Assembly: GCF_900007165.1 (NCBI RefSeq)
Contig: NZ_CYGY02000063.1
Coordinates: 73,941 to 137,940 of the forward strand
Length of the DNA stretch: 64,000 nt
Direction: 5' to 3'
Source of the DNA: Paraburkholderia piptadeniae
GTDB taxonomy: Bacteria; Pseudomonadota; Gammaproteobacteria; Burkholderiales; Burkholderiaceae
Translations under genes and position numbers: made by a program
Notes under the pieces: generated by a model
What the model was told of the DNA's origin: nothing
Seen by the model: only the letters and a program-made list of their open reading frames with translations
Database searches by the model: none
In this document: piece by piece, positions 26,303-35,934 of the stretch
Layout: each line of letters starts with the position of its first letter
How positions within the stretch are numbered: the stretch's first letter is position 1

Positions 26303-27526
26303 ATGAAGATTCCCCGATTTCCAGAGAACGACTACAGCACGGATGCGATCGCAACGCGCCTTCACTGGCTGGAGGATCGCACCGGTCGGTCGTTTCCTTA
26401 CTTGGCAGGGGAGCGCGTTCCGACCGAGCTGGTCACCGGAACGTGCGAGAACGTCGTAGGCTTTGTGGGTGTGCCGGTTGGCGTCGCGGGTCCGGTGAGG
26501 ATCAACGGCGTTCGGGCGCGTGGAGATTTCGTCGTACCGCTTGCTACGACGGAGGGTACGCTCGTTGCCTCGTTTTCGCGCGGCATGCGGATCATCACGG
26601 CGAGCGGCGGATGCAGCGTAACCGCACCGGAGAACTCCAGTGCACTGGCCGGCAGAGGCACGTATGCTTTCTTCGGCGACGCGCTCATCAAAGTCTCTGC
26701 CGTCGTCCTTCGGCATGCCTCTCTGGCGACACAGTTCGACGCATGGCTGCGATCCAATGCGGCTGCGGTAGCCGATGCGGCGAACGACACGAGCCGGTAC
26801 GCTCGGGTAAAAGAAATCAGTCCGCTGTATCAGGGCGATTTGGTGGGCCTTTCGTTCGTCTACGAGACCGGTCAGGCGATGGGTCTGAACATGGCCACGA
26901 AAGCCAACGAAGCGGCCTGCAGGTACATTCTGGCCAATGCCGGCGATCTGATCTCCGATTACTACAACACCCTCGGCGGCGACAAACGGTTTGTGCCCGA
27001 TGAAGCCAAGGGGCGCTATGTCTCGGCGAGCGTTCTCATTCCGCGAGAAGCGCTTCGGGAAATCATGCGCACCACGGCCGCGCGAATGAACCGGTTTCTC
27101 GGTGCATGCAATACACTTCTCGCGCAGCGGGGAGCAACCGCCCCCAACATCCACGTTTCAAATGCACTGACTGCGCTGTTCATCGCGTGCGGACAAGACC
27201 CGGCGTTTGTGACCGTATCGTTCAAGAACGCCACCACGTCGTTTGAACCGCGGGATAACGGCGATCTACTGGCGTCGGTGACCCTGCCCAACATGATTGT
27301 CGGCACTGTGGGCGGCGGCACGCGCCTTCCTGTACAGCGCGAATGTCTCGCAATGATCAACTGCGAGGAGGATGCTCGCAAGCTCTCGGAGATCGCCGCC
27401 GCGGTGGCTCTAGCCGGGGAAATCTCGGTCGCCGGCGCTATCACCGCGAATGAGTTCACACGCGCACACACGACGCTTGGCCGCGGAGTGAACAGCGCGT
27501 TAACGGCCGCAGGAGCAGCGTCATGA
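26303..27526 (+). CDS. Hydroxymethylglutaryl-CoA reductase family enzyme
   Basis: A 407-residue enzyme with the substrate-binding ENVVGFVGVPVGVAGP stretch (49-64), Glu84 in TTEGTLVAS, Lys200 in GLNMATKANE, Asp299 in ACGQDP, the GGGTRLPVQREC block and His389 near the C-terminus. These correspond to the catalytic Glu, Lys, Asp and His of HMG-CoA reductase. Sequence style is closer to class I (archaeal/eukaryotic) than to the class II enzymes of mevalonate-using bacteria. The reaction would be the two-step reduction of a 3-hydroxy-acyl-CoA thioester to an alcohol. Its placement between carboxylase subunits, with a four-base overlap to the next gene, is unusual; no HMG-CoA synthase or mevalonate kinase is seen. 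Confidence 0.9.
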   Translation: MKIPRFPENDYSTDAIATRLHWLEDRTGRSFPYLAGERVPTELVTGTCENVVGFVGVPVGVAGPVRINGVRARGDFVVPLATTEGTLVASFSRGMRIITASGGCSVTAPENSSALAGRGTYAFFGDALIKVSAVVLRHASLATQFDAWLRSNAAAVADAANDTSRYARVKEISPLYQGDLVGLSFVYETGQAMGLNMATKANEAACRYILANAGDLISDYYNTLGGDKRFVPDEAKGRYVSASVLIPREALREIMRTTAARMNRFLGACNTLLAQRGATAPNIHVSNALTALFIACGQDPAFVTVSFKNATTSFEPRDNGDLLASVTLPNMIVGTVGGGTRLPVQRECLAMINCEEDARKLSEIAAAVALAGEISVAGAITANEFTRAHTTLGRGVNSALTAAGAAS

Positions 27527-29019
27527 TCCGCAGGCTGCTGCTGTGCTGCCGCGGTGAGATCGCGATGCGGTTCATTCGAACTTGCCGTGAACTGGGTATC
27601 GAAACGGCTGTCGCGTACCCGGTTGAAGATATGGGCGCGCCTTATGTGATGGCAGCGGATCGACGCATTCCTTTACAGGCTCGCACACCATCTGAAGCGA
27701 TCCCCGAAGTCATCGCGGCCGCGAAGCTTCTCCCTGCGGACGCAATCGCGCCGGGCTATGGACCGCTCGCGGAAAACGCCGGATTTTCGGCGCTCTGTGC
27801 TTCAGAGGGCTTTGTATTTGTCGGTCCCAATGTGAACGCGATCCGTCTCTCGGGCGACAAGCTGCAGGCGAGACAGGCCGCTGAAGAAGCTGGCGTCCCC
27901 GTGATTCCGGGCGCCATGATGCCGGCGGACATGGATTTGTGCGTGAGCATCGCAAGGCAGATCGGCTTTCCGATCATTGTGAAGGCTGTACTGGGCGGGG
28001 GCGGCCGCGGAATTCGCGTTGCTCAGGATGAACACGAACTCGTCGGCGTGCTCGAGGAAGTCAGGCGCGAGGCACAAGGTGCCTTTGGAAGTGACCAAGT
28101 CTACGTCGAGCGATTTCTTGGCGAGAAGGTCCGGCACATCGAGGTGCAGATCATTGCGGACCAACATGGCACGGTATTACATTTGGGTGACCGCGAATGC
28201 AGCGTCCAGAGGCGGCGCCAGAAACTCGTCGAGGAGGCGCCCGCCCCCAACCTGAGTGCTCGCGTTCGCCGGAGTCTGTATCGCTCGGCGTTGGGTATAT
28301 CAAAGGCAATCAGATACGACAGTGCGGGGACGGTTGAGTTTCTCGTGGATCCCACCGGCCGCTTCTACTTCATCGAGATGAACGCTCGTATCCAGGTCGA
28401 GCATCCGGTAACCGAATCGGTCTGCGGCGTTGACATCGTGGAACAGATGATCCGGGTGGCGAGTGGCGAGCCGCTGGCGCTTGAACAGGACGACATTCAC
28501 TTGGCCGGTCATGCCATCGAATTTCGGATATGTGCGGAGGACCCGCTGAACAGCTTCTTCCCGGTAGCCGGCGTTGTGTTGTCCTATGCCGTGCCGGAAG
28601 GGCCGGGAATTCGCGTCGATTCCGGGATTACGTCTGGCATGGTGCAGTCCCCGCTCTTTGACAGCCTGTGCACGAAGCTGATCGTGCACGGCCGCGATCG
28701 GACCCAAGCGTTGTTTCGGGCTACAGAGGCGCTTCGGGAGTTTAAGGTCGTGGGATTTCCCACCAACGTTGCCTTTCACCACTGGTTGCTTCGCCATCCG
28801 GATTTCATTCGCGGCGGCTACAACCTGGGACTGGTGGGGGAGTTCAGCGTCTCTGCCCCCGAGAAAACTGAGATCCAGAAGGGTCTTGTCGCTATTGCCG
28901 CAGTGTCGGCCTGGCTCGCAAGACGCAGGGAGCCGTCGGCGGACGTGGCGACAACGGCTGCGCCCGCGTCGCCCTGGCGAATGCGCAACCAACTACGCTC
29001 GTACGTTGACGTAATCTAG
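27523..29019 (+). CDS. Biotin carboxylase subunit of the acyl-CoA carboxylase
   Basis: A 498-residue ATP-grasp enzyme that carboxylates biotin with bicarbonate and ATP. It has the biotin-carboxylase N-terminal domain, the glycine-rich ATP loop GGGGRGIRV, the metal/substrate strand FIEMNARIQVEHPVTE and the C-terminal barrel. The start overlaps the HMG-CoA reductase stop (ATGA). The biotin carrier is not fused but encoded next, so the carboxylase is split as in acetyl-CoA carboxylases. The C-terminus extends about 40 residues beyond the usual core without a recognised domain. Confidence 0.93.
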   Translation: MIRRLLLCCRGEIAMRFIRTCRELGIETAVAYPVEDMGAPYVMAADRRIPLQARTPSEAIPEVIAAAKLLPADAIAPGYGPLAENAGFSALCASEGFVFVGPNVNAIRLSGDKLQARQAAEEAGVPVIPGAMMPADMDLCVSIARQIGFPIIVKAVLGGGGRGIRVAQDEHELVGVLEEVRREAQGAFGSDQVYVERFLGEKVRHIEVQIIADQHGTVLHLGDRECSVQRRRQKLVEEAPAPNLSARVRRSLYRSALGISKAIRYDSAGTVEFLVDPTGRFYFIEMNARIQVEHPVTESVCGVDIVEQMIRVASGEPLALEQDDIHLAGHAIEFRICAEDPLNSFFPVAGVVLSYAVPEGPGIRVDSGITSGMVQSPLFDSLCTKLIVHGRDRTQALFRATEALREFKVVGFPTNVAFHHWLLRHPDFIRGGYNLGLVGEFSVSAPEKTEIQKGLVAIAAVSAWLARRREPSADVATTAAPASPWRMRNQLRSYVDVI

Positions 29020-29029
29020 GAGAGTATCA

Positions 29030-29644
29030 GTGTCGAACCTAAATGGAACAGGGCGTAGCAGGACTGCCGCTTTTCATGTCACCAGTGACGCCGACTCGAA
29101 CGAATCCGTCGACGTCACGCTTGCTAGTGCCGACGCGAACATCATCGACGTGATCGTCGATGAGACGCGTCTCCATATTGAAATACAGCACGTCGACTGT
29201 GGCGTCGATCAATGCTCCATGCCACGCCGTTTGCACTGCACCGTAGACGGCGTTCCGCGCGAATTCAGTATCGGCAAGACCGCCGACGGCCGCATTCATG
29301 TGCTTGCGGACGGCTATGCGGCGCAGTTTGACGTCCGCGCCGGACGGAAGCGTGCATCGGTTATGTCCGAATCAAAACGGACGGGTAGTAAATCTCCACT
29401 GATTGTCGCTCCAATGCCGGCCACCGTGCTGGAAATCTTGGTCCATATTGGTAGTCATGTGCATGTCAACGACCCGGTGATGCGTGTGGAAGCAATGAAA
29501 ATGATTACGACGCTGAACGCTTCTGTCAACGGCGTCGTACGGGGTATTACGGTGACAGAAAACCAGACCGTTAGGGCTGGCGAAACACTGATCCGGATAG
29601 AACCAGTGAACGAAATCGCCGCACCGTCACTGACGATCGCCTAA
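29030..29644 (+). CDS. Biotin carboxyl carrier protein
   Basis: A 204-residue protein whose last ~80 residues are a biotinyl domain with the modified Lys157 in VEAMKMIT. The first ~110 residues are beta-rich and resemble the biotin-carboxylase/carrier interaction region of acyl-CoA carboxylase alpha subunits (for example HVLADGYAAQFDV). The start is GTG with AGGAGA eight bases before it. It completes the carboxylase formed with the flanking genes. Confidence 0.9.
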   Translation: MSNLNGTGRSRTAAFHVTSDADSNESVDVTLASADANIIDVIVDETRLHIEIQHVDCGVDQCSMPRRLHCTVDGVPREFSIGKTADGRIHVLADGYAAQFDVRAGRKRASVMSESKRTGSKSPLIVAPMPATVLEILVHIGSHVHVNDPVMRVEAMKMITTLNASVNGVVRGITVTENQTVRAGETLIRIEPVNEIAAPSLTIA

Positions 29645-29684
29645 AGAACTTCTTTACATTGCATTCAACGGTTGGAGGACACCA

Positions 29685-31067
29685 GTGACTCTCGAAATGC
29701 ACATTGCAAGACATGTTATTGACGCGACGCCGGAAAGCGTCGGTAAGCCGGCCGTGCAGGTCGCCCAAAAATCACTGATCGACATTCTGGGCGTAACACT
29801 CGCGGGATCATCAGAGCCGGAGGTGCGGCTGCTTGCCGATGTGGTCGAGCAATGGGGCGGTGAAGGGCAATGCCGTACGCTCGGGCGTCAACGCGCCTTG
29901 CCTGCGCCATCGGCCGCCCTGCTCAATGGCGCGGCTTCGCGAGTATTCGACTTCGATGATGTGGTCGATTCGCTAGGGATGCATCCGAGCGTGGCGATTT
30001 TCCCTCCTTTGCTCGCCGTGGCCGAACTGACCGAAAAGCCGATCAGCGGGCTCGATTTTCTGGTGGCGTACGCGGTAGGACAGGATTTGTCTGTTCGGTT
30101 CGGAAAAGCTCGCCGCGAAACGCTTCTGGAAAGCGGTCGCTATGACCTCAGCAAGGTAATCGCGGCTACCGCGGCAGCCGGCAAACTTTTTGGACTGGAC
30201 GCGCGGGCTCTTGTCAATGCGATGGGACTCGCCTACACATCGGCCCTCGGCGAAACACAATGTATGATCGACGGCGCGTCCGCGGTTTTTTACCAGCAGG
30301 GTCTCGTGGCATCGCATGCAGTCAAAGCCGTTCTACTTGCCGCTGCCGGATTGAGCGGAGCGAATCAGTTTCTGACAGGGCGATGGGGCTACTATTCTGC
30401 GTTTGAGCCAGGCTCAAATCTCAATGTCATCGAAGACAACCTTGGAAGGGACTTCAGGAACGTTGACCATATCGCCTTCAAACCCTATCCGACGTGCCGT
30501 CCAAATACGTCAGCCGTAGCACTTGCCCGATCGCTCGCTGGTCAGAAGACGTGGCACGCGGACGAGATTGATCGTATTGAGATCAGAACAAACCAGCAGA
30601 TACGGGACCTCGTATGTTTGCCAGTCGAGGGGAAACAGACTCCGTCGAGCGTAGTGGAGGCGCGATTCAGCGTCGCGTACAACATTGCAACGGCGCTGCT
30701 GACGGGAGACCTGTTCATAAATGACTTCACCGAAGAAGCCATATGCCGCGCAGACGTACTGGCGGTTAGCCGGAAAGTGCAATCGCTGCACGATCCAGAA
30801 TGCGAAGACCCCAAGCTGGGAGCCCATGGGAGAATTAAGATCGATATTCATCTCAGAGATGGCTCGAGCCTGAAGGACTCGATCGATTACCCCAAGGGCA
30901 ATCCCAAGAACCCCATGAGTCTGGAGGAAATCGATCAGAAGTTTATTAAATGCGTCAGACACACGCAAGATACGAAACTGAACGAAAGCGCCGGTGACCT
31001 TCTTTCGTTGCTACATGGATTCCCTTCCGGCAGAGGCACCATAAGCGATCTCATGTCGCTGCTCTGA
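29685..31067 (+). CDS. MmgE/PrpD family protein
   Basis: A 460-residue member of the family that includes 2-methylcitrate dehydratase PrpD and cis-aconitate decarboxylase. Typical features are the helical start ending DILGVTLAGS, the AALLNGAASRVFDFDD segment, HPSVAIFPPLLA and the KPYPTCRPNTSAVALA block that begins the second domain. The start is GTG with GGAGG seven bases before it. In this cluster it could dehydrate, hydrate or decarboxylate a branched carboxylic acid made by the carboxylase. PrpC and PrpB, the usual methylcitrate-cycle partners, are absent, so a plain methylcitrate role is unlikely. Confidence 0.88.
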   Translation: MTLEMHIARHVIDATPESVGKPAVQVAQKSLIDILGVTLAGSSEPEVRLLADVVEQWGGEGQCRTLGRQRALPAPSAALLNGAASRVFDFDDVVDSLGMHPSVAIFPPLLAVAELTEKPISGLDFLVAYAVGQDLSVRFGKARRETLLESGRYDLSKVIAATAAAGKLFGLDARALVNAMGLAYTSALGETQCMIDGASAVFYQQGLVASHAVKAVLLAAAGLSGANQFLTGRWGYYSAFEPGSNLNVIEDNLGRDFRNVDHIAFKPYPTCRPNTSAVALARSLAGQKTWHADEIDRIEIRTNQQIRDLVCLPVEGKQTPSSVVEARFSVAYNIATALLTGDLFINDFTEEAICRADVLAVSRKVQSLHDPECEDPKLGAHGRIKIDIHLRDGSSLKDSIDYPKGNPKNPMSLEEIDQKFIKCVRHTQDTKLNESAGDLLSLLHGFPSGRGTISDLMSLL

Positions 31068-31122
31068 TGTTTGACCACAGCAATTATTGACCTCCAATCC
31101 AGACAGTTCGTGGAGCCATTGC

Positions 31123-31557
31123 ATGCCAGACTCTAGCTATAAAGTAGGCGAAACCACATCGCAACTGGTTACGTTCGATGTTGATTCCGTACGGCGGTTT
31201 GCGACACTTGCCGGAGACCACAGTCTCTTGCATCACGACGACGTGTTTGCCAAAGCAACCAGATTCGGCAAGCTCGTCGTCAGTGGCACGCAATATTCGG
31301 CGCTGATGATGGGCATGGTTGCAACCTTCCTGACGGAGCGCAGGGCGGGTCTTGGTCTGGAGTTCGAGTTCCAGTTCCGCAAAGCCGTGCTAGTAGGGCA
31401 GACCCTACGCATGGAATGGCGCATAGTGTCCGTCGAACCCAATCCAAAGCTCAAAGGAGACGTTATCGGCCTCGAGGGTTCATTGTTTGATGAGCTTGGC
31501 GAGATGTACGTTCTTGCCCGTTCGAAAAGCCTCAGCATACCGAAGGACCTGCTCTAA
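31123..31557 (+). CDS. MaoC-like dehydratase
   Basis: A 144-residue hot-dog protein with the hydratase signature AGDHSLLHHDDVFAKATRFG (Asp and His of the R-hydratase type), followed by VSGTQYSALMMGM. The ATG at 31123 has a GTGGAG sequence eight bases upstream; the frame is open 12 codons further. It ends the rightward cluster. Probably hydrates or dehydrates an enoyl-CoA or enoyl-acid intermediate. Confidence 0.8.
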   Translation: MPDSSYKVGETTSQLVTFDVDSVRRFATLAGDHSLLHHDDVFAKATRFGKLVVSGTQYSALMMGMVATFLTERRAGLGLEFEFQFRKAVLVGQTLRMEWRIVSVEPNPKLKGDVIGLEGSLFDELGEMYVLARSKSLSIPKDLL

Positions 31558-31817
31558 AGCGGGGCACCCTTATCCAGCAACTTGGCTGCGCCACCAATCC
31601 GTAGCGTGCCTGACGGACTGGCGTTGCGCGAGGCGCTTTTATTTGCCGACCTCATAAGCCGCTGCGCCCCGGCAAGCAGCGCATTGTGCCCCATCGGGCG
31701 CTCTTTCTTCACGAGCACTTCCTTCGAGTCCTGTTCCTAGTGCTCCGTTCCATTGTTAACTGATCTATGTTCGTGTAGCATGTTGGCGTCAGTGGAACGG
31801 GAGACATCAGCACGTCG

Positions 31818-32610
31818 ATGGGACGACCTAAGGCGGAACTGGTGCTGAACGAAGACGAGCGCTCGCAACTGATATCGATCACACGTTCTCGCTCGATTTT
31901 GGCTGCGCTGGTCAAGCGGGCGCGCATCGTGCTGGCTGCGGCTGACGGAGAGCCCAACAGTGCGATCGCGCAGCGCCTGCAACTCACGCGCGCTACGGTG
32001 GACAAGTGGCGTCTTCGGTTTCTGGATCGCGCATCAACGGACTCTATGACCAAGTGCGCCCCGGCAAGCCGCGCACGATCGACGATGAGCGGGTGGCTCA
32101 GCTGATTCACAAGACCCTGCACACCAGGGCCGCCGATGGCTCCACGCACTGGAGCGTACGGACGATTGCCGCCGAAACAGCTATCTCGCCGACCAGTGTG
32201 CACTGTTACTTCAAGCTGTTGGGTCTGCAACCGCATCGCAGCGAAAGCTTCAAGCTCTCGACCGATCAGTTTTTCATCGAGAAATTGCGCGACGTGGTCG
32301 GCCTTTACCTGAGCCCGCCGGAGAACGCCCTGGTCTTGTGCGTAGACGAGAAGAGCCAATGTCAGGCGCTCGAGCGTACGCAACCCATGCTGCCGATGGG
32401 TTTCGGATACGTCGAAGGCGTCACCCACGATTACGTTCGTCATGGCACTACCACGCTGTTCGCCGCCCTGAACGTACTCAACGGCGCGTACTCGCCACCT
32501 GCAAACCGCGTCACCGGCATCAGGAATTCCGGTCGTTTCTGCGCGAAATTGACAAGGCGGTGCCGGCCGACCTCGACGTGCACTGCATCGTGGACAACTA
32601 CGGTCGATCG
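31818..32610 (+). pseudogene. IS630-family transposase, frameshifted and truncated
   Basis: Begins MGRPKAELVLNEDERSQL with the N-terminal helix-turn-helix. It changes frame near 32035 and reads LYDQVRPGKPRTIDDERV, THWSVRTIAAE and then LVLCVDEKSQCQALERTQP (the first catalytic Asp). A second frame change follows near 32490 (ATCKPRHRHQEF, then LDVHCIVDNYG, the second Asp). The C-terminal part with the catalytic Glu is missing after about 32610. It is a different IS630 subgroup from the copy at 2676. Confidence 0.85.
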
Positions 32611-32849
32611 CTCTCTGAACGACAGGGGCATATACACCCCCATCGACATACTATTATAAGTTGAAGGGTGAAGGGCCTTCACGCCACTACTCCCATTTCG
32701 AAGTCACGAAACATCCGCATTGCGGCAGGCCGCGACTCTCACTCGTCCGGCATGGCCCCCACAACAATCCTTGATCGTGGACCGTTCGTTCTCGTCGTTT
32801 AAAAATTTCCAAAACTTCCTCGAAAGAGTATCCGCGTTCGTTAGGCAGT

Positions 32850-34484
32850 TCAGTTTCGAGAGTCTATTTCGCATTCAAGTATATCCTGCATTCCATGCGG
32901 ACCACAGTAACTAGCACCTGTTTCAAGAAAATTCGTTTGTTTATAGAGTCGCCTAGCTTTGCGATTGCGCGTATTAACACCGAGCATGAGTCGATTGACG
33001 CTTAATCTATTCGACTTGACCCATTGTTTGGCTAGATGAAGTGCCGCCTTACCGTACCCATTGCCTTGACGTGATCGAGCTATACGAAGGCTGTGAAGAG
33101 TAATAGCATCTGGCGGTGCCCATTCGGGCAGAGCAGCTTTTTCACGAAGGACGAAAAACCCAACGATTTCGTCCCGGATCGCAACCGAGAAAGGGTGCTC
33201 CAGATTCGGATTCGAGCTATTGCGCAACTCAGAAAATACCACGTACAAGGGATCCACGAACTGCGCCTGATCATGGTCCAATTCTAGATGGCTAACAAGT
33301 GCACCATCGGAATGGGACAAGGCAATCAGCGTTGGACTGACGTCGCCTTTCGAAGATTCGCCCGGCTCAGTTCGTTGTTTCGGACTAGGTTCGACCGGAT
33401 GCTGAGTCAAAGGCTGCAGCCGCGTTTCGATCAAACTTGTCGATACAGGAGCGAGAAGACTAGAAAGGACCTGCTCCAGTGTCCGCCTTCCCCATGTATA
33501 GCACGACCAGCCCTTCAAGCTTTCCGTAGGCGTCTCTACGGCCACGGGTTCTCGACGAACTGCATCAGGCCACCCAGCAAATGACTTGAGCCAGGCGTCG
33601 TCGTAAACTGTTTCGCCGTAGCGGTGACCCTCATCGGGAAAGATAGCAACAACCTTTTTTCTCGGATGCTTACTTGACCACCAGTTGGCCACTCTGTAGG
33701 CGGCACCGCTGGCGGGCCCCATAAATAGTCCTCGATTCCTATGCAGTTGGTGAGTTGAGTGAAACGCTTCAACGGGAGTCAGCCAATGAATTTCGTCGAA
33801 TTCTCTATGATCGACGTTGGAGGGAACGATCTCCCCTCCTAGACCAGCTAATCTTACAAGCTTTCCACTAGGCTGACCAAACAACACCGAATTTGGTGTA
33901 TCAACACCGATCGCATGCAGTTCGGGGAACGAGGCTCTGAGAACGCGTGTCGTCCCGCACATGGATCCTCCTGATCCGACCGGGCCCACCAAGCAATCAA
34001 TTTCTCCCAGCCTCTCAATCAGTAATTCGGCGAATTTACCGTAAGCTAGAGGATTAGCTAGGTTTGAATATTGGGAGGGCCAAAAGCTGCCGGGCATCTC
34101 CTTTAAATGCTGGGCGAGCCGGTTCAAGCGGGCCTGCTGAAGCCCACCACTGCGCGCAGGTTTGTCGACAATATCCAAGCGTACGCCGAGTTGGACCAGG
34201 CGCCTCCGAAGATGCCGATCTAATGTCCAATCGCTAACCAAAACAAGTTTGTAACCGTGCCGTGCAGCAAGCATGGCTAATGCGAGACCAAAGCTGCCGG
34301 AAGACGACTCACAAATGGTGCCTCCGGGTCTAAGAAAGCCCTCCTCTACGGCTCGCTCAAGCATAAACCGCGCTGGTAGCAGCTTCATAAGAAAAAAGCT
34401 CGCTCCATATAGGTCGCTATTCAACTCGACGATTCGGGGATTTTCAAAGTCCTCAAGCTTGCGCATCAAGGTGCGGCTAAACAT
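32850..34484 (-). CDS. PLP-dependent cysteine-synthase-like domain fused to a GNAT acetyltransferase
   Basis: A 544-residue two-domain protein. Residues 1 to about 335 are a fold-type II PLP enzyme. Lys34 in FFLMKLLPARFML takes the place of the SxKDR lysine, followed by ICESSSGSFGLALA (phosphate/substrate loop), GPVGSGGSMCGT and DEGHRYGETVYDD, resembling SbnA-like and O-acetylserine-type beta-replacement enzymes. Residues about 385-544 are a GNAT domain with SRQGNGYGKAALHLA and NTRNRKARRLYKQTNF. The fusion suggests that a beta-substituted amino acid is made and then N-acylated, or the reverse. The GAGGAGTGAGAG sequence just before the ATG supports the start. Confidence 0.85.
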   Translation of the reverse strand: MFSRTLMRKLEDFENPRIVELNSDLYGASFFLMKLLPARFMLERAVEEGFLRPGGTICESSSGSFGLALAMLAARHGYKLVLVSDWTLDRHLRRRLVQLGVRLDIVDKPARSGGLQQARLNRLAQHLKEMPGSFWPSQYSNLANPLAYGKFAELLIERLGEIDCLVGPVGSGGSMCGTTRVLRASFPELHAIGVDTPNSVLFGQPSGKLVRLAGLGGEIVPSNVDHREFDEIHWLTPVEAFHSTHQLHRNRGLFMGPASGAAYRVANWWSSKHPRKKVVAIFPDEGHRYGETVYDDAWLKSFAGWPDAVRREPVAVETPTESLKGWSCYTWGRRTLEQVLSSLLAPVSTSLIETRLQPLTQHPVEPSPKQRTEPGESSKGDVSPTLIALSHSDGALVSHLELDHDQAQFVDPLYVVFSELRNSSNPNLEHPFSVAIRDEIVGFFVLREKAALPEWAPPDAITLHSLRIARSRQGNGYGKAALHLAKQWVKSNRLSVNRLMLGVNTRNRKARRLYKQTNFLETGASYCGPHGMQDILECEIDSRN

Positions 34485-35760
34485 CTCTCACTCCTCAGCT
34501 AAGATTCAGTCGGTCGGTCGCAACAGGGCGTTCGAAAACACTATCTCTGCAGATCACGAGTGGCTACCTCCATGTTCCGCCTCGTCCGTCCTTTGCTCAT
34601 AGCTCACGTTCAGTGCAAGTCGTCGCGACACTCCGCAATCGGGACGCTGCGCGATATCCGTAGTTCGGCATTCGTCAGGCAGTCGGCTCAGTTATGGTCT
34701 TCCCGACTTGTGACTGGTTGTCCGGCAACGTACTTCCCTGTCCGTTGATTTGCCTTTCGATCCCGTCGATGTTCCGCATTCGAGATACACTGAATGATGA
34801 TGACTTTCTTCCCACCGTCCCTCAGCACCGCAAGCGCATTCTTGGACCTTGTCGACGCCACCTGTTCCGTAGAAGAAGGGTGGCGAAAGTTGACACGTTC
34901 AAGTATTCTTCGCGACTAGTAACGCGCGCAGTCTAGATAGCTAAATTTGAAAATATCCCCTCGTGGGCATCACTCATTGCTAATGCTCTCGGGCACTTTC
35001 TGTACCAATCGTGGGATATTGTCGGAAACGCCAGCTACACCGCACTGTTACAGTTTTTGCAAATTGTGACTTATCAAGTTTGCGATGTCACGTCCGCTAC
35101 AAACCGCCCACATCTGTCATACATGCTACAAGCAGCGCTGAGGCGCTTCACGGTAACCATTGGTTTTCACCCTGCATCGCGGTTGCCGCGCAACGGCCGC
35201 CACTGGCTCCATCCTTCGCGACTTCTGGCGCCTCGTTGGATGATTTCTTGCAGACCTTCTCGCGCGAGGAAAATCCAATCGTCGAGGGCGGAGACAACTA
35301 TATGCTGAGTTGTCAGTGGCAACATCAGGTGTCGTACCGTCCTGCTAACTAAACTAAAAGGATGTGAAAATACACCTTTCCAGAAGCAACGTTCCTCGCT
35401 CTATGCTGCTATCGTCGCAATTTTCCATTGCGAAGTTTGTACTCAAACCCAGATTCTTTTTCGACGGATTGAGACCTGTTTTCGCCTCATTACCACGATT
35501 GCTGCCACTACGGGAAGACCTGTCCCGGTGAGCGCGTGCGTACCAGGTTGTAGACGGCCATGCTCAACGCGAACATCCTTTATGGACACAGTCACATTTG
35601 TGCTCTGGGGAAAGCATGGCGTCGCCTTCATTGCGTCTATACGATCACGATCGGTCGGCTACCCGCATTCAAGGGCCGGCGCTTTTTCAAAGCGCTTCTT
35701 CATGTTCGTCTTCTTCTCCGAAAATGAGGCTGACCCGGGATTCTGGACCAGTCAGACGTG
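34485..35760. other. About 1.3 kb without a recognisable gene
   Basis: Only short frames without family motifs are present on either strand. Base composition is lower in GC than the surrounding metabolic genes and stops are frequent, as expected for decayed DNA. I see no repeat or hairpin worth naming. Confidence 0.4.
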
Positions 35761-35934
35761 ATGTTGCGCCGGGAAGGCTGGCGCGATAACCACAAAAAGG
35801 GTCTACGGGCTCTATCGCGAGCAGGGTTTGTCCTTGCGACACAAGCGGCCCAGGCGAAACAGGTCAGCAAGACCGCGACAACCGAAGCAGACAGTCACCG
35901 CGGTCAACGAGATCTGGAGTATGGATTTTTCTAT
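35761..35934 (+). pseudogene. IS3-family OrfB remnant, left part
   Basis: Rightward, with a frame change, the DNA reads LRREGWRDNHKKVYGLYREQ, then GLSLRHKRPRR and VNEIWSMDF. This is the N-terminal half of an IS3-family OrfB, ending just before its first catalytic Asp. The continuation lies beyond the IS110 copy at about 37270. The left end and OrfA are missing. Confidence 0.7.

Noticed and set aside
31709..32443. A 244-residue leftward frame over the second IS630 remnant
   Set aside because: Antisense to the transposase; its apparent continuity comes from the transposase codon pattern.
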